Source of the DNA: Ensifer aridi
GTDB lineage: Bacteria > Pseudomonadota > Alphaproteobacteria > Rhizobiales > Rhizobiaceae
Assembly: GCF_002078505.1 (NCBI RefSeq)
Contig: NZ_LUAV01000033.1
Coordinates: 5,489-69,488, forward strand
Direction: 5' to 3'
DNA length: 64,000 bases
Shown here: one piece after another, positions 8,791-17,612 of the stretch
Numbering within the stretch: position 1 is the first letter of the stretch
Layout: each line of letters opens with the position of its first letter
Notes under the pieces: generated by a model
Seen by the model: the letters and a program-made list of their open reading frames with translations, nothing else
Told to the model about the DNA's origin: nothing
Databases searched by the model: none
Position numbers and translations under genes: made by a program

Positions 8791-10335
8791 ATGGCCGAGA
8801 CTATTCACACGCCTGAACAGGCAGGCCGCCGCGAGTGGGTTGGCCTGTGCGTCCTGTCGATCGCATGCCTGGTCTACTCGATGGACCTGTCGGTGCTGTT
8901 CCTCGCTGTGCCCGCGATCGTCGCGGACCTCGATCCGTCCGCATCGCAGCTGCTGTGGATCAACGACATCTATGGCTTCATGGTCGCCGGCTTTCTCGTG
9001 ACCATGGGGACGCTGGGAGATCGGATCGGCCGCCGGCGGGTATTGCTGATGGGCGCGTTTGCGTTCGGCGTCGCATCTGCCTTCGCCGCTTTCTCAAACA
9101 CCGCGGGGCAACTCATTCTGGCAAGGGCTCTGCTCGGCATTGCCGGTGCGACGATCGCGCCATCCACGCTGTCGCTCATCGTCAATCTTTTCAAAAACGA
9201 GGCGGAGCGAAACAGGGCGATTGGCATCTGGGGCACGGCCTTTGCGTTGGGTGGCCTCGTCGGCCCGCTCATCGGCGGAATTCTGCTACAGTACTTCCAC
9301 TGGGGCTCGGTGTTTCTGATCAACGTACCGGTGATGCTCTTGCTTCTGGCCGTCGCCCCGTTTCTGTTGCCGGAATACAGGAATAACGATGCTGGCCGAC
9401 TAGACCTGCCGAGTGTGGTGCTTTCGCTTGCGACAGTTCTGCCGATCATCTACGGCGTCAAACATATGGCTGCCGACGGCTTTCAGCTTGCCCAACTCGT
9501 ACCAATCGGTTTGGGGCTTCTGATCGGCGTTATGTTTGTTCGACGCCAGCGGCGCCTTACCGACCCGTTGGTCGACCTCGCGCTCTTCCGGGTGCCGGCC
9601 TTCACGGCATCGCTGATGGTAAACCTCGCCGGTGTCTTCTTCGTCTTTGGCGTCTTTCTGTTTCAGAACCTCTTCCTGCAGCTTGTGCTCGGTCTGTCGC
9701 CACTGGAAGCTGCGCTTTGGTCTGTGCCATCGGCCTTCGTCTTCGCAGGGATGTCCTTCCAGGCCTATCGGTTCACCAATCGCTTCGGACCGGTTAGAAC
9801 CGTGCTCGGCGGACTTTTGATCAATGCAGCGGGAGCCGCCGCCATGGCTGTCGCCGCTTACGCCGAAAGCCTTTTCGGAATCCTTGGCTCCAGCATGATC
9901 ATCGGCTTCGGCTTCGTCCCTGTTGTTCTCACCACGACCGGCTTGATCGTGGGGACTGCACCGCCCGAACGCGCAGGCTCGGCTTCGGCGATATCGGAGA
10001 CGAGCGCAGAATTTGGGGGCGCATTGGGCATCGCGGTGCTGGGCAGTTTGGCGACCCTGATCTATCGAATGGCGATGAACCGCGCCGACCTTAGCAGCCT
10101 CAATCCCGTACAAGCCGAGGCTGTTTCTGCAACTCTTGCCGGAGCGGTCGAAACAGCTCAGACAATGCCGGGTTCGGCTTCGGCTGTCTGGCTGGACACA
10201 GCGAAAAGCGGCTTCTCGCTGGGCTTTGCCGTATGCTGCGTTATTGCGACGGTGACGCTCTTCCTTCTCGCGATCATCGCACGGCGGGTATATGCCACAG
10301 CCCACATCGATGAGAGCCCCTTGTCCCCTCATTGA
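8791..10335 (+). CDS. MFS multidrug efflux pump, DHA2/EmrB-QacA type
   Basis: 514 residues with a start at ATG 8791 preceded by gggagga. The protein has about 14 hydrophobic segments, as expected for the DHA2 branch of the major facilitator superfamily, which expels lipophilic or cationic drugs using the proton gradient. Visible signatures are DMDLSVLFLAVPAI-like motif D1 in helix 1 (MDLSVLFLAVPAI), the loop 2-3 motif A (GTLGDRIGRRRVLLMG) and motif C in helix 5 (GGLVGPLIGG). It closely resembles SmvA-type pumps. It stands alone and may be controlled through the palindrome at 8729-8756. A longer upstream reading frame from 8590 lacks a ribosome-binding site. Confidence 0.9.
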   Translation: MAETIHTPEQAGRREWVGLCVLSIACLVYSMDLSVLFLAVPAIVADLDPSASQLLWINDIYGFMVAGFLVTMGTLGDRIGRRRVLLMGAFAFGVASAFAAFSNTAGQLILARALLGIAGATIAPSTLSLIVNLFKNEAERNRAIGIWGTAFALGGLVGPLIGGILLQYFHWGSVFLINVPVMLLLLAVAPFLLPEYRNNDAGRLDLPSVVLSLATVLPIIYGVKHMAADGFQLAQLVPIGLGLLIGVMFVRRQRRLTDPLVDLALFRVPAFTASLMVNLAGVFFVFGVFLFQNLFLQLVLGLSPLEAALWSVPSAFVFAGMSFQAYRFTNRFGPVRTVLGGLLINAAGAAAMAVAAYAESLFGILGSSMIIGFGFVPVVLTTTGLIVGTAPPERAGSASAISETSAEFGGALGIAVLGSLATLIYRMAMNRADLSSLNPVQAEAVSATLAGAVETAQTMPGSASAVWLDTAKSGFSLGFAVCCVIATVTLFLLAIIARRVYATAHIDESPLSPH

Positions 10336-10496
10336 GGCTCGCGTCCTCAACCGATCTGTGCATGCTCTGGCACGGCTATCCTCAATCGCCTGCCCTAGTC
10401 ATCCCATGACGGCTGCGCGGATCGGACACCGTCGCTGATCAGAGCCGCCCGACGTGAAATCGTCGATGAACGATCTTCTCGTTCTGTGCCTACGAT

Positions 10497-10776
10497 CGCA
10501 CAACGCATTATCCCGTGATATCGGGCGTGCCAATGATCGCTGCGGTGTTGGCTGGCCATGAGGTCGAGATTACCTTCGTTGTCGCCGAGGTGAGAAATAG
10601 CTCAAGCAAAATGCCGGAACATCATTGAACTTGACGGGCTGCCATTCCTCGCGGACCGGCTCTGTGGTTTTCTGGAGGAATTCCGGCAGACCCTTGTACC
10701 TGGTGCGCGGATCTCCGTTGAAGGGCGAGGCTCGGAATGGGGTGTTTTTGCCAAGCAGGTGCGGCGGGTAGATTAA
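10497..10776 (+). pseudogene. Unrecognised gene remnant with a frameshift
   Basis: Two plus-strand frames join into a protein-like sequence: VISGVPMIAAVLAGHEVEIT and FVVAE in one, then after a shift near 10590, AKCRNIIELDGLPFLADRLC, GFLEEFRQTLVPGARISVEG and a stop at 10776. The second half reads like a folded domain. No family is recognised and no start is evident. Confidence 0.35.
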
Positions 10777-11029
10777 TCCTCAGCCTCGAGGTGCCCGCTC
10801 GCCGAGCCTAGTAGTTGCGCGTCAGCATTTCTGCAAAACGGCCATTTGAGGCGTTGGGTCAAATTTCCGCTTACCACCCTTTCGAGCCCTACCACAAACG
10901 CCTTTGGAGCTCTGGAAGAGTTGAGGCCGAAGCCCTGACCTACGACGGCTCGAGAACCCTTCGGGTCGGCCACCCGCCGGCCTCATAGCGCGGCACCTCG
11001 GCTCATTGGCACCGCACGCAGGAGATCGG

Positions 11030-11848
11030 TCAGGTTCTCACGGCTGAAAAAATCTCCCTCCGGACGTCAGCGTCACCTAGATAGCCCTCGATCGCGTGCG
11101 CATCCTCCCCGTTTTCGATACTCGAGTTATTGAAGATCCCGCCAGCGAAAGTCTCTTGGGTCAAAGGCTTTCCCAAAGTCACGAGGTCATCCACATCGAG
11201 CCCGTTGTACCAACGAGTGACTCCGGCCGGCACAGCACGCGGCCGCCTGAGCGCCGATTTGACGGCTTCGAGGGGCAGCGGTGAACCAAGTGTGGTGAAC
11301 AGCGGCACCTTCACCTTGAGTTCGCGGAGGAGTTTAAATCCAATGACCGACCCCAATGAATGCCCGATCACCACACAGCCGTCGGTAAGACACGGCCGGA
11401 CGATCCCGTCCACACGCGACGTCACATGGTCACGTCTCAGATACGCATAGGCCTGCCTGACCAGCAGGAGGAATAGGCCTCCCTTGAACGGAGACAATTT
11501 CTCGAGCAGGCGGAGTATTGCAAGGAAGCGGCGATCTTCGAGTGGACCCGGGGTGATCGCCTGTTCGCGCTCGATCAGCTCGCGTGTGAGACCTCTTTCA
11601 AGTGCCGCCTGATGGAGCGCCGACGTCACGAATTCCCGCTCCTCGTCGTCGCCTGGGATTCCCATGGCCACCGCCTGTTCCGGGGTGGCCGGCTCCGTCG
11701 CACCCGCCAGAACGTCTCCGTAGAAGGGTGCCACGATTTCGATGCTGGCGAGGTCGCCCGGATTCCCGAGGAAACCTCTCCACTCGCGGCGGATAATCTC
11801 CGCGCTCTTTCCTTGCTGGTTGATGCCATGAAGGAATACGAGACGCAT
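11030..11848 (-). CDS. Alpha/beta-hydrolase, lipase-like
   Basis: 272 residues from ATG 11848, which has cggag nine bases upstream and gives the strand-1 start MRLVFLHGINQQGKS; the longer frame adds 55 unlikely residues. The nucleophile elbow GHSLGSVIG is at about residue 168, and a later Asp and His (GLDVDDLVTLG; DAHAIEGYLGD) could complete the catalytic triad. A long helical cap lies between the first strand and the elbow. There is no signal peptide, so it probably acts in the cytoplasm. The substrate is unknown. Confidence 0.75.
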   Translation of the reverse strand: MRLVFLHGINQQGKSAEIIRREWRGFLGNPGDLASIEIVAPFYGDVLAGATEPATPEQAVAMGIPGDDEEREFVTSALHQAALERGLTRELIEREQAITPGPLEDRRFLAILRLLEKLSPFKGGLFLLLVRQAYAYLRRDHVTSRVDGIVRPCLTDGCVVIGHSLGSVIGFKLLRELKVKVPLFTTLGSPLPLEAVKSALRRPRAVPAGVTRWYNGLDVDDLVTLGKPLTQETFAGGIFNNSSIENGEDAHAIEGYLGDADVRREIFSAVRT

Positions 11849-12249
11849 CAGACTTCTCCGTATTAGATGAAATCCGTCAAAGAACGGCCAGACGCGGTCG
11901 GAAATGCGGTGAGCGCATGCGGCAGGAACCTCAACCCGAGCAACTCTCACGGGGAGCCGGTGATATCCAGTAGGGCCTAGCTGGCTCGCACTCGACATCC
12001 CCCAGCCACTCAAATCAGCTTCAATTGGAATAGCCGCTCGGATGTCCCCCGGGGAGGCACCGCTCGACCTCGAGTCAGCATATAGATGCTACCTAAATTA
12101 GAAAAGTAATAGCCATGCCATTTCGGATGTGATTCGGGCTGAGCGGGAGGTCTTGGTTGGTGCGCTGGAAACATCGGCGGCGTTGATGACATCGGCTCCC
12201 GAGCGAGTTTCGTGCACGAGCTCACCATAAACACGCTCGGCGAGGTGAG
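11849..12249. other. No gene recognised
   Basis: About 400 bases. The right part may include decayed upstream coding sequence of the large toxin protein whose frame becomes convincing at 12250, but I cannot follow it. Confidence 0.4.
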
Positions 12250-13164
12250 TTCCAGTACAACTACCTGACCCATCAGCAGCTGCGCGACCAGATCAAAGAG
12301 ATGGCCGCCTGCAGCGGCGATGCCGCCTGCATCAAACAGGTCGAGAAAAAATATCTCGCGATCGACAACCAACAGGAGTTCGATCTGTTCGCCTGCCAGA
12401 CCGTCGCATGCGTCGAGAAGCACTTTCAGGCCATAGAGGAAGCGAAACTCTATCTCGGCGAGGATCTAGTGGAACTTGCGAGGTATTCGCTCGACGCGGC
12501 CAACCGCACCGCCGCGCGGCAGTTGAGTGCCGGATTCTTCTCGCCGGATCTCGCCAGCGTCGAGGCGGACATCAACCTCAAGGGCGCCGCCTATTGCGAG
12601 CGCAATCCGGGCGATAATTGCAAGCTCATCGGCAGCATCCTCTCCGACATCAGCGACGGCCTCTTTGCCGCCGCCTAGGCCAAGCTCGCCTACGCCTCGG
12701 AAATGGGGCAGCTGACCGACGATGTGCTGAGGACGGTCCAGAGGCAGACCCCTGGAGCCACAAAGGGCTTGGACGATCTTATCGCCAAAGGCACTCGTCG
12801 CTCCGCAGACGATGCCAACGCGACCTTTCCCGAGGGCTACTCTCCGCCCTACACCCCAGGGACTGGGGTGACGGAGTTTGTAGCCGATGGGAATCAGACC
12901 TTCGTGCGTGTGGTTTCAGGAAATAGGCCCGCTGGACAATGGGTTATGAGGCAATCTGATATCGAAGGGTTAACACCGCAACAGATCGCCGATAAGTTTG
13001 CTCTGCCTGAAGTGCCGACTGGCATTACCTCGATTACGCCACCTGCCGGAACTCGGATCAGGACAGGGGAAGTTAACGAGAATTTCGGCCGCCCAGGGGG
13101 AGGGACACAGTTCCAGTTATTAGATCGAGTTAACGATGGATGGGCTAATGTTACACCGTTGTAA
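12250..13164 (+). pseudogene. C-terminal end of a CdiA/FHA-type polymorphic toxin
   Basis: One frame carries FQYNYLTHQQLRDQIKEMAA, CSGDAACIKQVEKKY and a Cys-rich helical stretch, as found before the toxin tip of filamentous-haemagglutinin/CdiA proteins. A TAG at 12676-12678 (probably a former CAG) interrupts it, and the same frame continues to 13164. The last 140 residues (WVMRQSDIEGLTPQQIADKF, LPEVPTGITSITPPAGTRIR, RPGGGTQFQL) look like a variable toxin tip; the biochemical activity is not known to me. The secretion and receptor-binding regions are absent, so this is an orphan tip. It overlaps a putative immunity gene. Confidence 0.65.
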
Positions 13165-13513
13165 TGAAATCGAATCGCGGATTGACCGGAAAGACTGTGA
13201 GCAAACGATCGGGTTAGAGTCGGGAACTATCGAACTGTACCTTGGCAAGTCCGCTGACAGGCTTTCAGCCCTGGGTCTCTTGAATATAGTAATGCGTGAC
13301 CAGCATGATCAGCTGTCAGGGTGGTCCATTGAATCGATTAAGAACTCAGGCTTGACGGTAAAGCATCAAGAGGCAATGCGGGAGCCTAATACAAGTACCG
13401 TGATGAACATATGGGTAGAGGGGTCCGAGCTTTGTGCCCAACATTGGGAAGGATTTATTTCTAGGTTTGACGGAAAGACCATGAAAATCGTCTCTCAGGC
13501 GTTTACGAAATGA
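13136..13513 (+). CDS. Putative immunity protein for the toxin tip
   Basis: 125 residues starting inside the last 29 bases of the toxin frame, which is how immunity genes commonly follow CdiA-type tips. The protein is soluble, acidic and without signal peptide (MDGLMLHRCNEIESRIDRKD...), ending in FISRFDGKTMKIVSQAFTK. A second possible start is ATG 13145. No family is recognised; the role is inferred from size, overlap and position. It would bind and neutralise the cognate tip in the cytoplasm. Confidence 0.55.
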   Translation: MDGLMLHRCNEIESRIDRKDCEQTIGLESGTIELYLGKSADRLSALGLLNIVMRDQHDQLSGWSIESIKNSGLTVKHQEAMREPNTSTVMNIWVEGSELCAQHWEGFISRFDGKTMKIVSQAFTK

Positions 13514-13570
13514 TCGGGCTCCCCCGTGCAATTTTAAGACCGCTGGCACCAATTCGCCTGCTTTGTTATT

Positions 13571-13796
13571 GTGAGAACCTCTCGAGTCGTAGTGCTGGCC
13601 GCGTTGGCCGGGGCAGTCGCAAGCTGCAGCATTACCTTCCAGCGTCTTGGAAACTATTCGCCGGAGCCGACGATCGAACAGCTGGCTAAATATTTGATGA
13701 CCTCGCTGAGTAGTCACCATCATGACCTGCCGAATCCGGACGACGGTGAGCACTATCCAAGTCTGCTTCGGGACGTTCCTGCGAGGCAACACATCC
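13571..13796 (+). pseudogene. Small lipoprotein gene, 5' part, split by IS66
   Basis: A GTG start gives MRTSRVVVLAALAGAVASC, a lipoprotein signal with lipobox AVASC. The gene is cut by the IS66 element after codon 75. If the element and one copy of the 8-base duplication are removed, the frame continues without interruption into 16297-16361 and yields a 96-residue protein. It lies 57 bases after the putative immunity gene. The rest of the protein is polar with a His-rich patch; function unknown. Confidence 0.75.
13789..13796 (+). repeat. Left target-site duplication of IS66 (acacatcc)
   Basis: The eight bases acacatcc directly abut the left end of the element and are repeated exactly at 16289-16296. 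An 8-bp duplication is the rule for the IS66 family. Confidence 0.95.
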
Positions 13797-13818
13797 GTAA
13801 GCGGCAAGCTGAGGCCGT

Positions 13819-15411
13819 TCAGCCGGCGTAGTTCCACGGCATGAGTGCGTCGATTTCGCTGCTCGGCCAGCCATTGGCAATGCGCTCGAGCGTTTGCGTG
13901 AGCCAGGCAAGCGGATCGACGCTGTTCATTTTTGCCGTCTGCAGAAGCGTCGCGATGGTCGCCCAGCTCCTTCCGCCGCCGTCGCTGCCGGCGAAGAGTG
14001 AGTTCTTTCTCGTGATGGCCTGGGGCCTGATTGCTCGCTCGACGATGTTGGAGTCGAGCTCGATGCGACCGTCGGTCAGGAAGCATTCGAAGATGGCGCG
14101 ACGCGAGATGGCGTAACGGATCGCCTCGGCGAGCTTCGATTTGCCGGAGATCCGCGGCAGGGTCTTCTGCCAGAGGGCGAAGAGCTCGGTGACGATCGCG
14201 GCGGAGGTTTGCTGACGCACCGCGACACGCGCGCCAGGGCTTTGGCCGCGCACGGTCTCTTCGATCTGCCAGAGCTTCGCCATTCGCTCGACCGTCTCCG
14301 TTGCGACCTTCGAGCTTTCCGCGACATGCAGCTCATAGAACTTGCGCCGACTGTGTGACCAGCAGCCAGCCAATGTGACGCCGTCATTGCCGCGATCGGA
14401 GCGGACCAGCTTGTTGTAGGCGGCATAGCCGTCGACTTGCAGGATGCCGCGATAGCCGTTCAGATGCCGGGCGACGCATTCGCCGGCTCGGCTATCTTCG
14501 AAGCGATAGGCTATCATCGGCGGACCGCTGCCGCCAAATGGTCGGTCATCCCTGGCATACGCCCAAAGCCAAGCTGTCTTCGTCGATCCGGAGCCGGGCG
14601 CGAGCGTCGGCAATGTGGTCTCGTCGGCGAAGATCCGCTCGCCCTTCTTGATCTCATCGAAGAGGTAGTCGGCGAGGATCTCCAGCTCGAACCCGAGCTT
14701 GCCCATCCACTGCGCCATCAGCTTGCGGTCGAGCTCGACCTTGTCGCGGGCGTAGATCGCCTCCTGTCGGTAGAGCGGCAGGCCATCGGCATACTTGGAG
14801 ACGGCAATCTGCGCCAGAAGCGCTTCCGTCGGAATGCCGCTCTCGATGATGTGTGCCGGCGCCGCCGCCTGGATGACCCCGTCCTCGTTTTTGAAGGCAT
14901 ACTTCGGGCGGCGGGTGACGATGACGCGGAACTTCGCCGGCACCACATCCAGCCGCTCCGACACGTCCTCGCCGATCAGCACCTTCTGCTTGCCGGCATG
15001 CTCCGGCCGATCCTCCGGCTCGATGACGACTTCGACCCGCTCCAGGTGGGGTGCGAAGCCCTTGCGTGGTCGCGGCGGACGTTTGCCTTCTGGGCGCTCG
15101 CGGCCCCTGTTGACCTGTGCTCTGATCGCGGCGATGCCAGTCTCGATTTCCTCGAAGACAAAGGCCTGCTGCTCGTCGTCGGTGCTTGGGGAGCCGAGCT
15201 TTTCCGATCGCCGGCCGAAGCGGGCGCGATCGAATGCCTTCAGGATTTGCGTCAGCCGCTCAATGCGCTCATCGGCATCGGCGTTGCGTGCCTTGAGATC
15301 TGCGACCTCCCTCTCCAGGACATCGGCGCGCGCCGCCTTCTCGGCCATGGCAAGCACCATGGCTTTCAGCGCTTCAACGTCGTCTGGAAGGTTGAGATCG
15401 GGCGGCGTCAT
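13819..15411 (-). CDS. tnpC: IS66 transposase TnpC
   Basis: 530 residues, the normal size. N-terminal coiled coil (MTPPDLNLPDDVEALKAMVL, then ERLTQILKAFDRARFGRRSE, the conserved FGRRSEK block), a zinc-finger-like and DDE transposase domain with FADETTLPTLAPG, LQVDGYAAYNKL and GCWSHSRRKFYEL, and the C-terminal IS66_C part (NSLFAGSDGGGRSWATIATL and QTAKMNSVDPLAWLTQTLER). It is the last gene of the element and ends 22 bases inside the left terminus. It is the catalytic transposase. Confidence 0.95.
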   Translation of the reverse strand: MTPPDLNLPDDVEALKAMVLAMAEKAARADVLEREVADLKARNADADERIERLTQILKAFDRARFGRRSEKLGSPSTDDEQQAFVFEEIETGIAAIRAQVNRGRERPEGKRPPRPRKGFAPHLERVEVVIEPEDRPEHAGKQKVLIGEDVSERLDVVPAKFRVIVTRRPKYAFKNEDGVIQAAAPAHIIESGIPTEALLAQIAVSKYADGLPLYRQEAIYARDKVELDRKLMAQWMGKLGFELEILADYLFDEIKKGERIFADETTLPTLAPGSGSTKTAWLWAYARDDRPFGGSGPPMIAYRFEDSRAGECVARHLNGYRGILQVDGYAAYNKLVRSDRGNDGVTLAGCWSHSRRKFYELHVAESSKVATETVERMAKLWQIEETVRGQSPGARVAVRQQTSAAIVTELFALWQKTLPRISGKSKLAEAIRYAISRRAIFECFLTDGRIELDSNIVERAIRPQAITRKNSLFAGSDGGGRSWATIATLLQTAKMNSVDPLAWLTQTLERIANGWPSSEIDALMPWNYAG

Positions 15412-15485
15412 CGGTTCGACCAGAGCACATTTTGCGCCGGTTTTCCTGCCCTTTCAGGCCACTGATTCACTTCGCCGCAGGGCTT

Positions 15486-15830
15486 TTACCCAACAATTTC
15501 CGGCGGCTTGACCGGCACGGCGCGAACCCGTTTCCAATCCATGCCGTCGATGAGCGCCAGAAGCTGAGCATGGTTGAGCTGGATTCGATTGTGGCCGATC
15601 CGCGGCCAGCAGAACTGCGACTTTTCCAGCCGCTTGGCATAAAGGCAGACCCCGGAGCCGTCCCACCAGACGATCTTCACTCTATCCGCCCGTTTGGCCC
15701 GGAAGACGTAAAGCGCGCCGTTGAACGGATCATTGCCGGCATCCCGCACCAGCGACAGCAAGCTGTCCGGGCCTTTGCGGAAGTCGATCGGATGACTGGC
15801 GAGGAACACCTTCACGCCGGACGGGATCAT
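15486..15830 (-). CDS. tnpB: IS66 accessory protein TnpB
   Basis: 114 residues, typical of the IS66 Orf2 family: MIPSGVKVFLASHPIDFRKG, then DPFNGALYVFRAKRADRVKI and WWDGSGVCLYAKRLEKSQF. It overlaps tnpA by four bases (ATGA), so the two are translationally coupled. Needed for transposition together with TnpA and TnpC; its exact role is unknown. Confidence 0.95.
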   Translation of the reverse strand: MIPSGVKVFLASHPIDFRKGPDSLLSLVRDAGNDPFNGALYVFRAKRADRVKIVWWDGSGVCLYAKRLEKSQFCWPRIGHNRIQLNHAQLLALIDGMDWKRVRAVPVKPPEIVG

Positions 15831-16204
15831 GCCGAACGCACCGCCCGGATCACCCGCTGCAAGTGCGCCTCGTCGACATCTGCGCCGGCGCGCACGACGA
15901 CATCACCAATGACAACCTCGATCACCGGGGCAGCCGGGCGCGCCGAGGCGATTTCGCCAGCCGAACGCTGCGAGGAGGCATGGTCCAGAGCGTCACGACG
16001 CCAGGCGAAGAGCTGCGACGGACGAATGCCGATCCGATGGGCGATCGCCGATACGCTCGCGCCCGGCTCCAGCGCCTCGGCCACCACCTGCGCTTTGAAC
16101 TCATCCGACCAGCGTCGGCGAAGCTGCCGTGGTGCACCCTCGAGGCGCTCGGCGACCGCTTCGATCATGTGGAAGGTTCTAGTTCCAGAACTAGGTGCAG
16201 ACAT
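15827..16204 (-). CDS. tnpA: IS66 accessory protein TnpA
   Basis: 125 residues. A helix-turn-helix DNA-binding domain is visible (RRRWSDEFKAQVVAEALEPG, ASVSAIAHRIGIRPSQLFAW, WRRDAL), followed by a short beta-rich tail. It is the first gene of the element, read inward from the right end. An internal start at MIEAVAERLEGA (16168) is also possible. Confidence 0.93.
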   Translation of the reverse strand: MSAPSSGTRTFHMIEAVAERLEGAPRQLRRRWSDEFKAQVVAEALEPGASVSAIAHRIGIRPSQLFAWRRDALDHASSQRSAGEIASARPAAPVIEVVIGDVVVRAGADVDEAHLQRVIRAVRSA

Positions 16205-16288
16205 AGAAGCTCACATCGGCTCACAACGTGCGCTATCGATATCCGACCGCCAACCCCCTACGCCAGACGGGGTCTCGTTGCCGCTTAC

Positions 16289-16296
16289 ACACATCC
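16289..16296 (+). repeat. Right target-site duplication of IS66 (acacatcc)
   Basis: Exact copy of the eight bases at 13789-13796, directly after the right terminus of the element. Confidence 0.95.
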
Positions 16297-16361
16297 CGCG
16301 GAAAAACGGAATTATTCATTACGGTTCGAAAGGCGTCCATGTTGTACCATCTATGGCCTAA
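16297..16361 (+). pseudogene. Small lipoprotein gene, 3' part, split by IS66
   Basis: Continuation of the lipoprotein frame from 13571-13796: after removal of the element the codons give PRKNGIIHYGSKGVHVVPSM, Ala and a TAA at 16359-16361. The next gene starts two bases later, so the intact lipoprotein gene was probably translated together with it. Confidence 0.75.
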
Positions 16362-16363
16362 GC

Positions 16364-16669
16364 ATGGATAAGGTTGAACTCCGAATTCGCATCTTATTGG
16401 CAACTCAGACGGCATTACTTGGCGCGATCGATGCCCGAGTGAGAGCAGTCACCTGCCGCTGGGATAATAGGCACATTCAACTTCGAGTCATAATCGATGG
16501 TCGCATTTCGGTTATCGATAGGGAAACCATGAGCATGGTGGAAACCGAAATTATGTCGCATTTCCACGCGCACGAAGTGAACGTGGAGTGCGTGCGAGTT
16601 GACGTGCCGCAGCGAATAGAATTGCTGCCGAATGAAGTTCTCGTGTTTAGTCGTCGCGAGGATTCGTAA
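16364..16669 (+). CDS. Conserved hypothetical, possible second immunity protein
   Basis: 101 residues (MDKVELRIRILLATQTALLG, then AVTCRWDNRHIQLRVIIDGR). A compact alpha/beta protein with no signal peptide. Its ATG is two bases after the stop of the split lipoprotein gene, so it belongs to the same transcription unit as the toxin tip and the first immunity gene. I recall proteins of this layout as small hypothetical neighbours of polymorphic toxins, which makes an immunity role possible but unproven. IS66 now separates it from its original promoter. Confidence 0.55.
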   Translation: MDKVELRIRILLATQTALLGAIDARVRAVTCRWDNRHIQLRVIIDGRISVIDRETMSMVETEIMSHFHAHEVNVECVRVDVPQRIELLPNEVLVFSRREDS

Positions 16670-16825
16670 GTGGCAGCACTTCGAAGTTGATGATCGCGCC
16701 GTAATCGGGCGGACACCCTCCGGACTGATCTGTTTGTCACCTCCGAACCGTCTTCAGGGACACGTGTTTGCCACGATGCGGCAAAACGCACGTCAGTGGG
16801 AACAATTGGCTCGCGCAGAATCTAA

Positions 16826-17612
16826 TCACGCCACCAGCGCGTCGAGATCCGGCTCGCTCTCGGTCTGCAGGCGGCAGGCAGCGACCGCCATGACCGCCGC
16901 GTCGATCCGGCCAAACGACTTGGCCTTGATCAGCTTCCGGTTGCCGGCGGCGTCGCTGTCGATCACCGCGTTGGAAATGCACCATCTAAGCACCGGGTGC
17001 CCGCCATGCGAGATCTTCCCTCGGACGGCCAGCTCTTCGAAAATCTCTATTGCCGGGCTCATCGACTTGTAGCCTTGGCCGAACGGCGATAGCGGCACCA
17101 GCACGCCCATGCGCGCGAAGCTCTGCTTCAGGATATCGATGCGCCACCGATCATAGTTCATCTTGCCGAACAGGATCTTCGACGATAGCTCGCCGACGTC
17201 GGCGGCGAGGAAATCGTAGTCGAGCACTTGTCCCGGCACCGGGATCAGGAAGCCCCGGTCGGCCCACACACGGTAGGGCGCGCGGTCGCGCAATCCGCGC
17301 TCGTCCAGGGTATCGCCGGGAGTCCAGATGCGCGGGAACAGGTGGACGTTGCCGTTGTCGTCGTCGACCGCCATGACCAGCGCCGACAGGTCGGTGCGGG
17401 CCGACAGGTCGAGCCCGCCATAGACCGGCCTGCCGTCGTAGAGCAGCTCCTCGGAGAGCGGCTTGTTACCCCGGATCCAGACGTTCGGCGAAAGGAACGG
17501 GGCCTTCGCCTGGACGCGCCGGTTCAGGTAAAGATTGCGCAGCCGCGACTCCAGCGATGATACCTTGACCGCCCGGTGCATGGCGGCGCGGAATATGACT
17601 GAGAAACCTGCT
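16826..17612 (-). pseudogene. Phage terminase large subunit, C-terminal fragment
   Basis: About 260 residues of the nuclease half of a terminase large subunit. The RNase-H-like domain is marked by VYGGLDLSARTDLSALVMAV (first Asp), PRIWTPGDTLDERGLRDRAP, YDRWRIDILKQSFARMG and KSFGRIDAAVMAVAACRL near the end. The N-terminal ATPase half, with Walker motifs, is absent because an IS3 remnant begins at about 17613. Remnant of a prophage packaging gene. Confidence 0.8.

Larger units (their letters stand above)
13797..16288 (-). mobile_element. Complete IS66-family insertion sequence (ISRm14-like)
   Basis: The 2492-bp element starts with gtaagcggcaa and ends with its inverted complement ttgccgcttac; 19 of the first 27 terminal bases match between the ends. 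It carries the three standard genes on the minus strand, tnpA-tnpB-tnpC, all open, and is flanked by a perfect 8-bp duplication. Everything needed for transposition seems present, and the unmutated duplication suggests a fairly recent insertion. It disrupts a small lipoprotein gene. Confidence 0.95.

Noticed and set aside
9400..10350. 316-residue minus-strand frame opposite the MFS gene
   Set aside because: Shadow of the transporter gene: Arg/His/Gln-rich with no hydrophobic or domain pattern.
14437..15511. Long plus-strand open frames opposite tnpC
   Set aside because: They are antisense shadows created by GC-rich third positions of the IS66 transposase; no family or ribosome-binding site.
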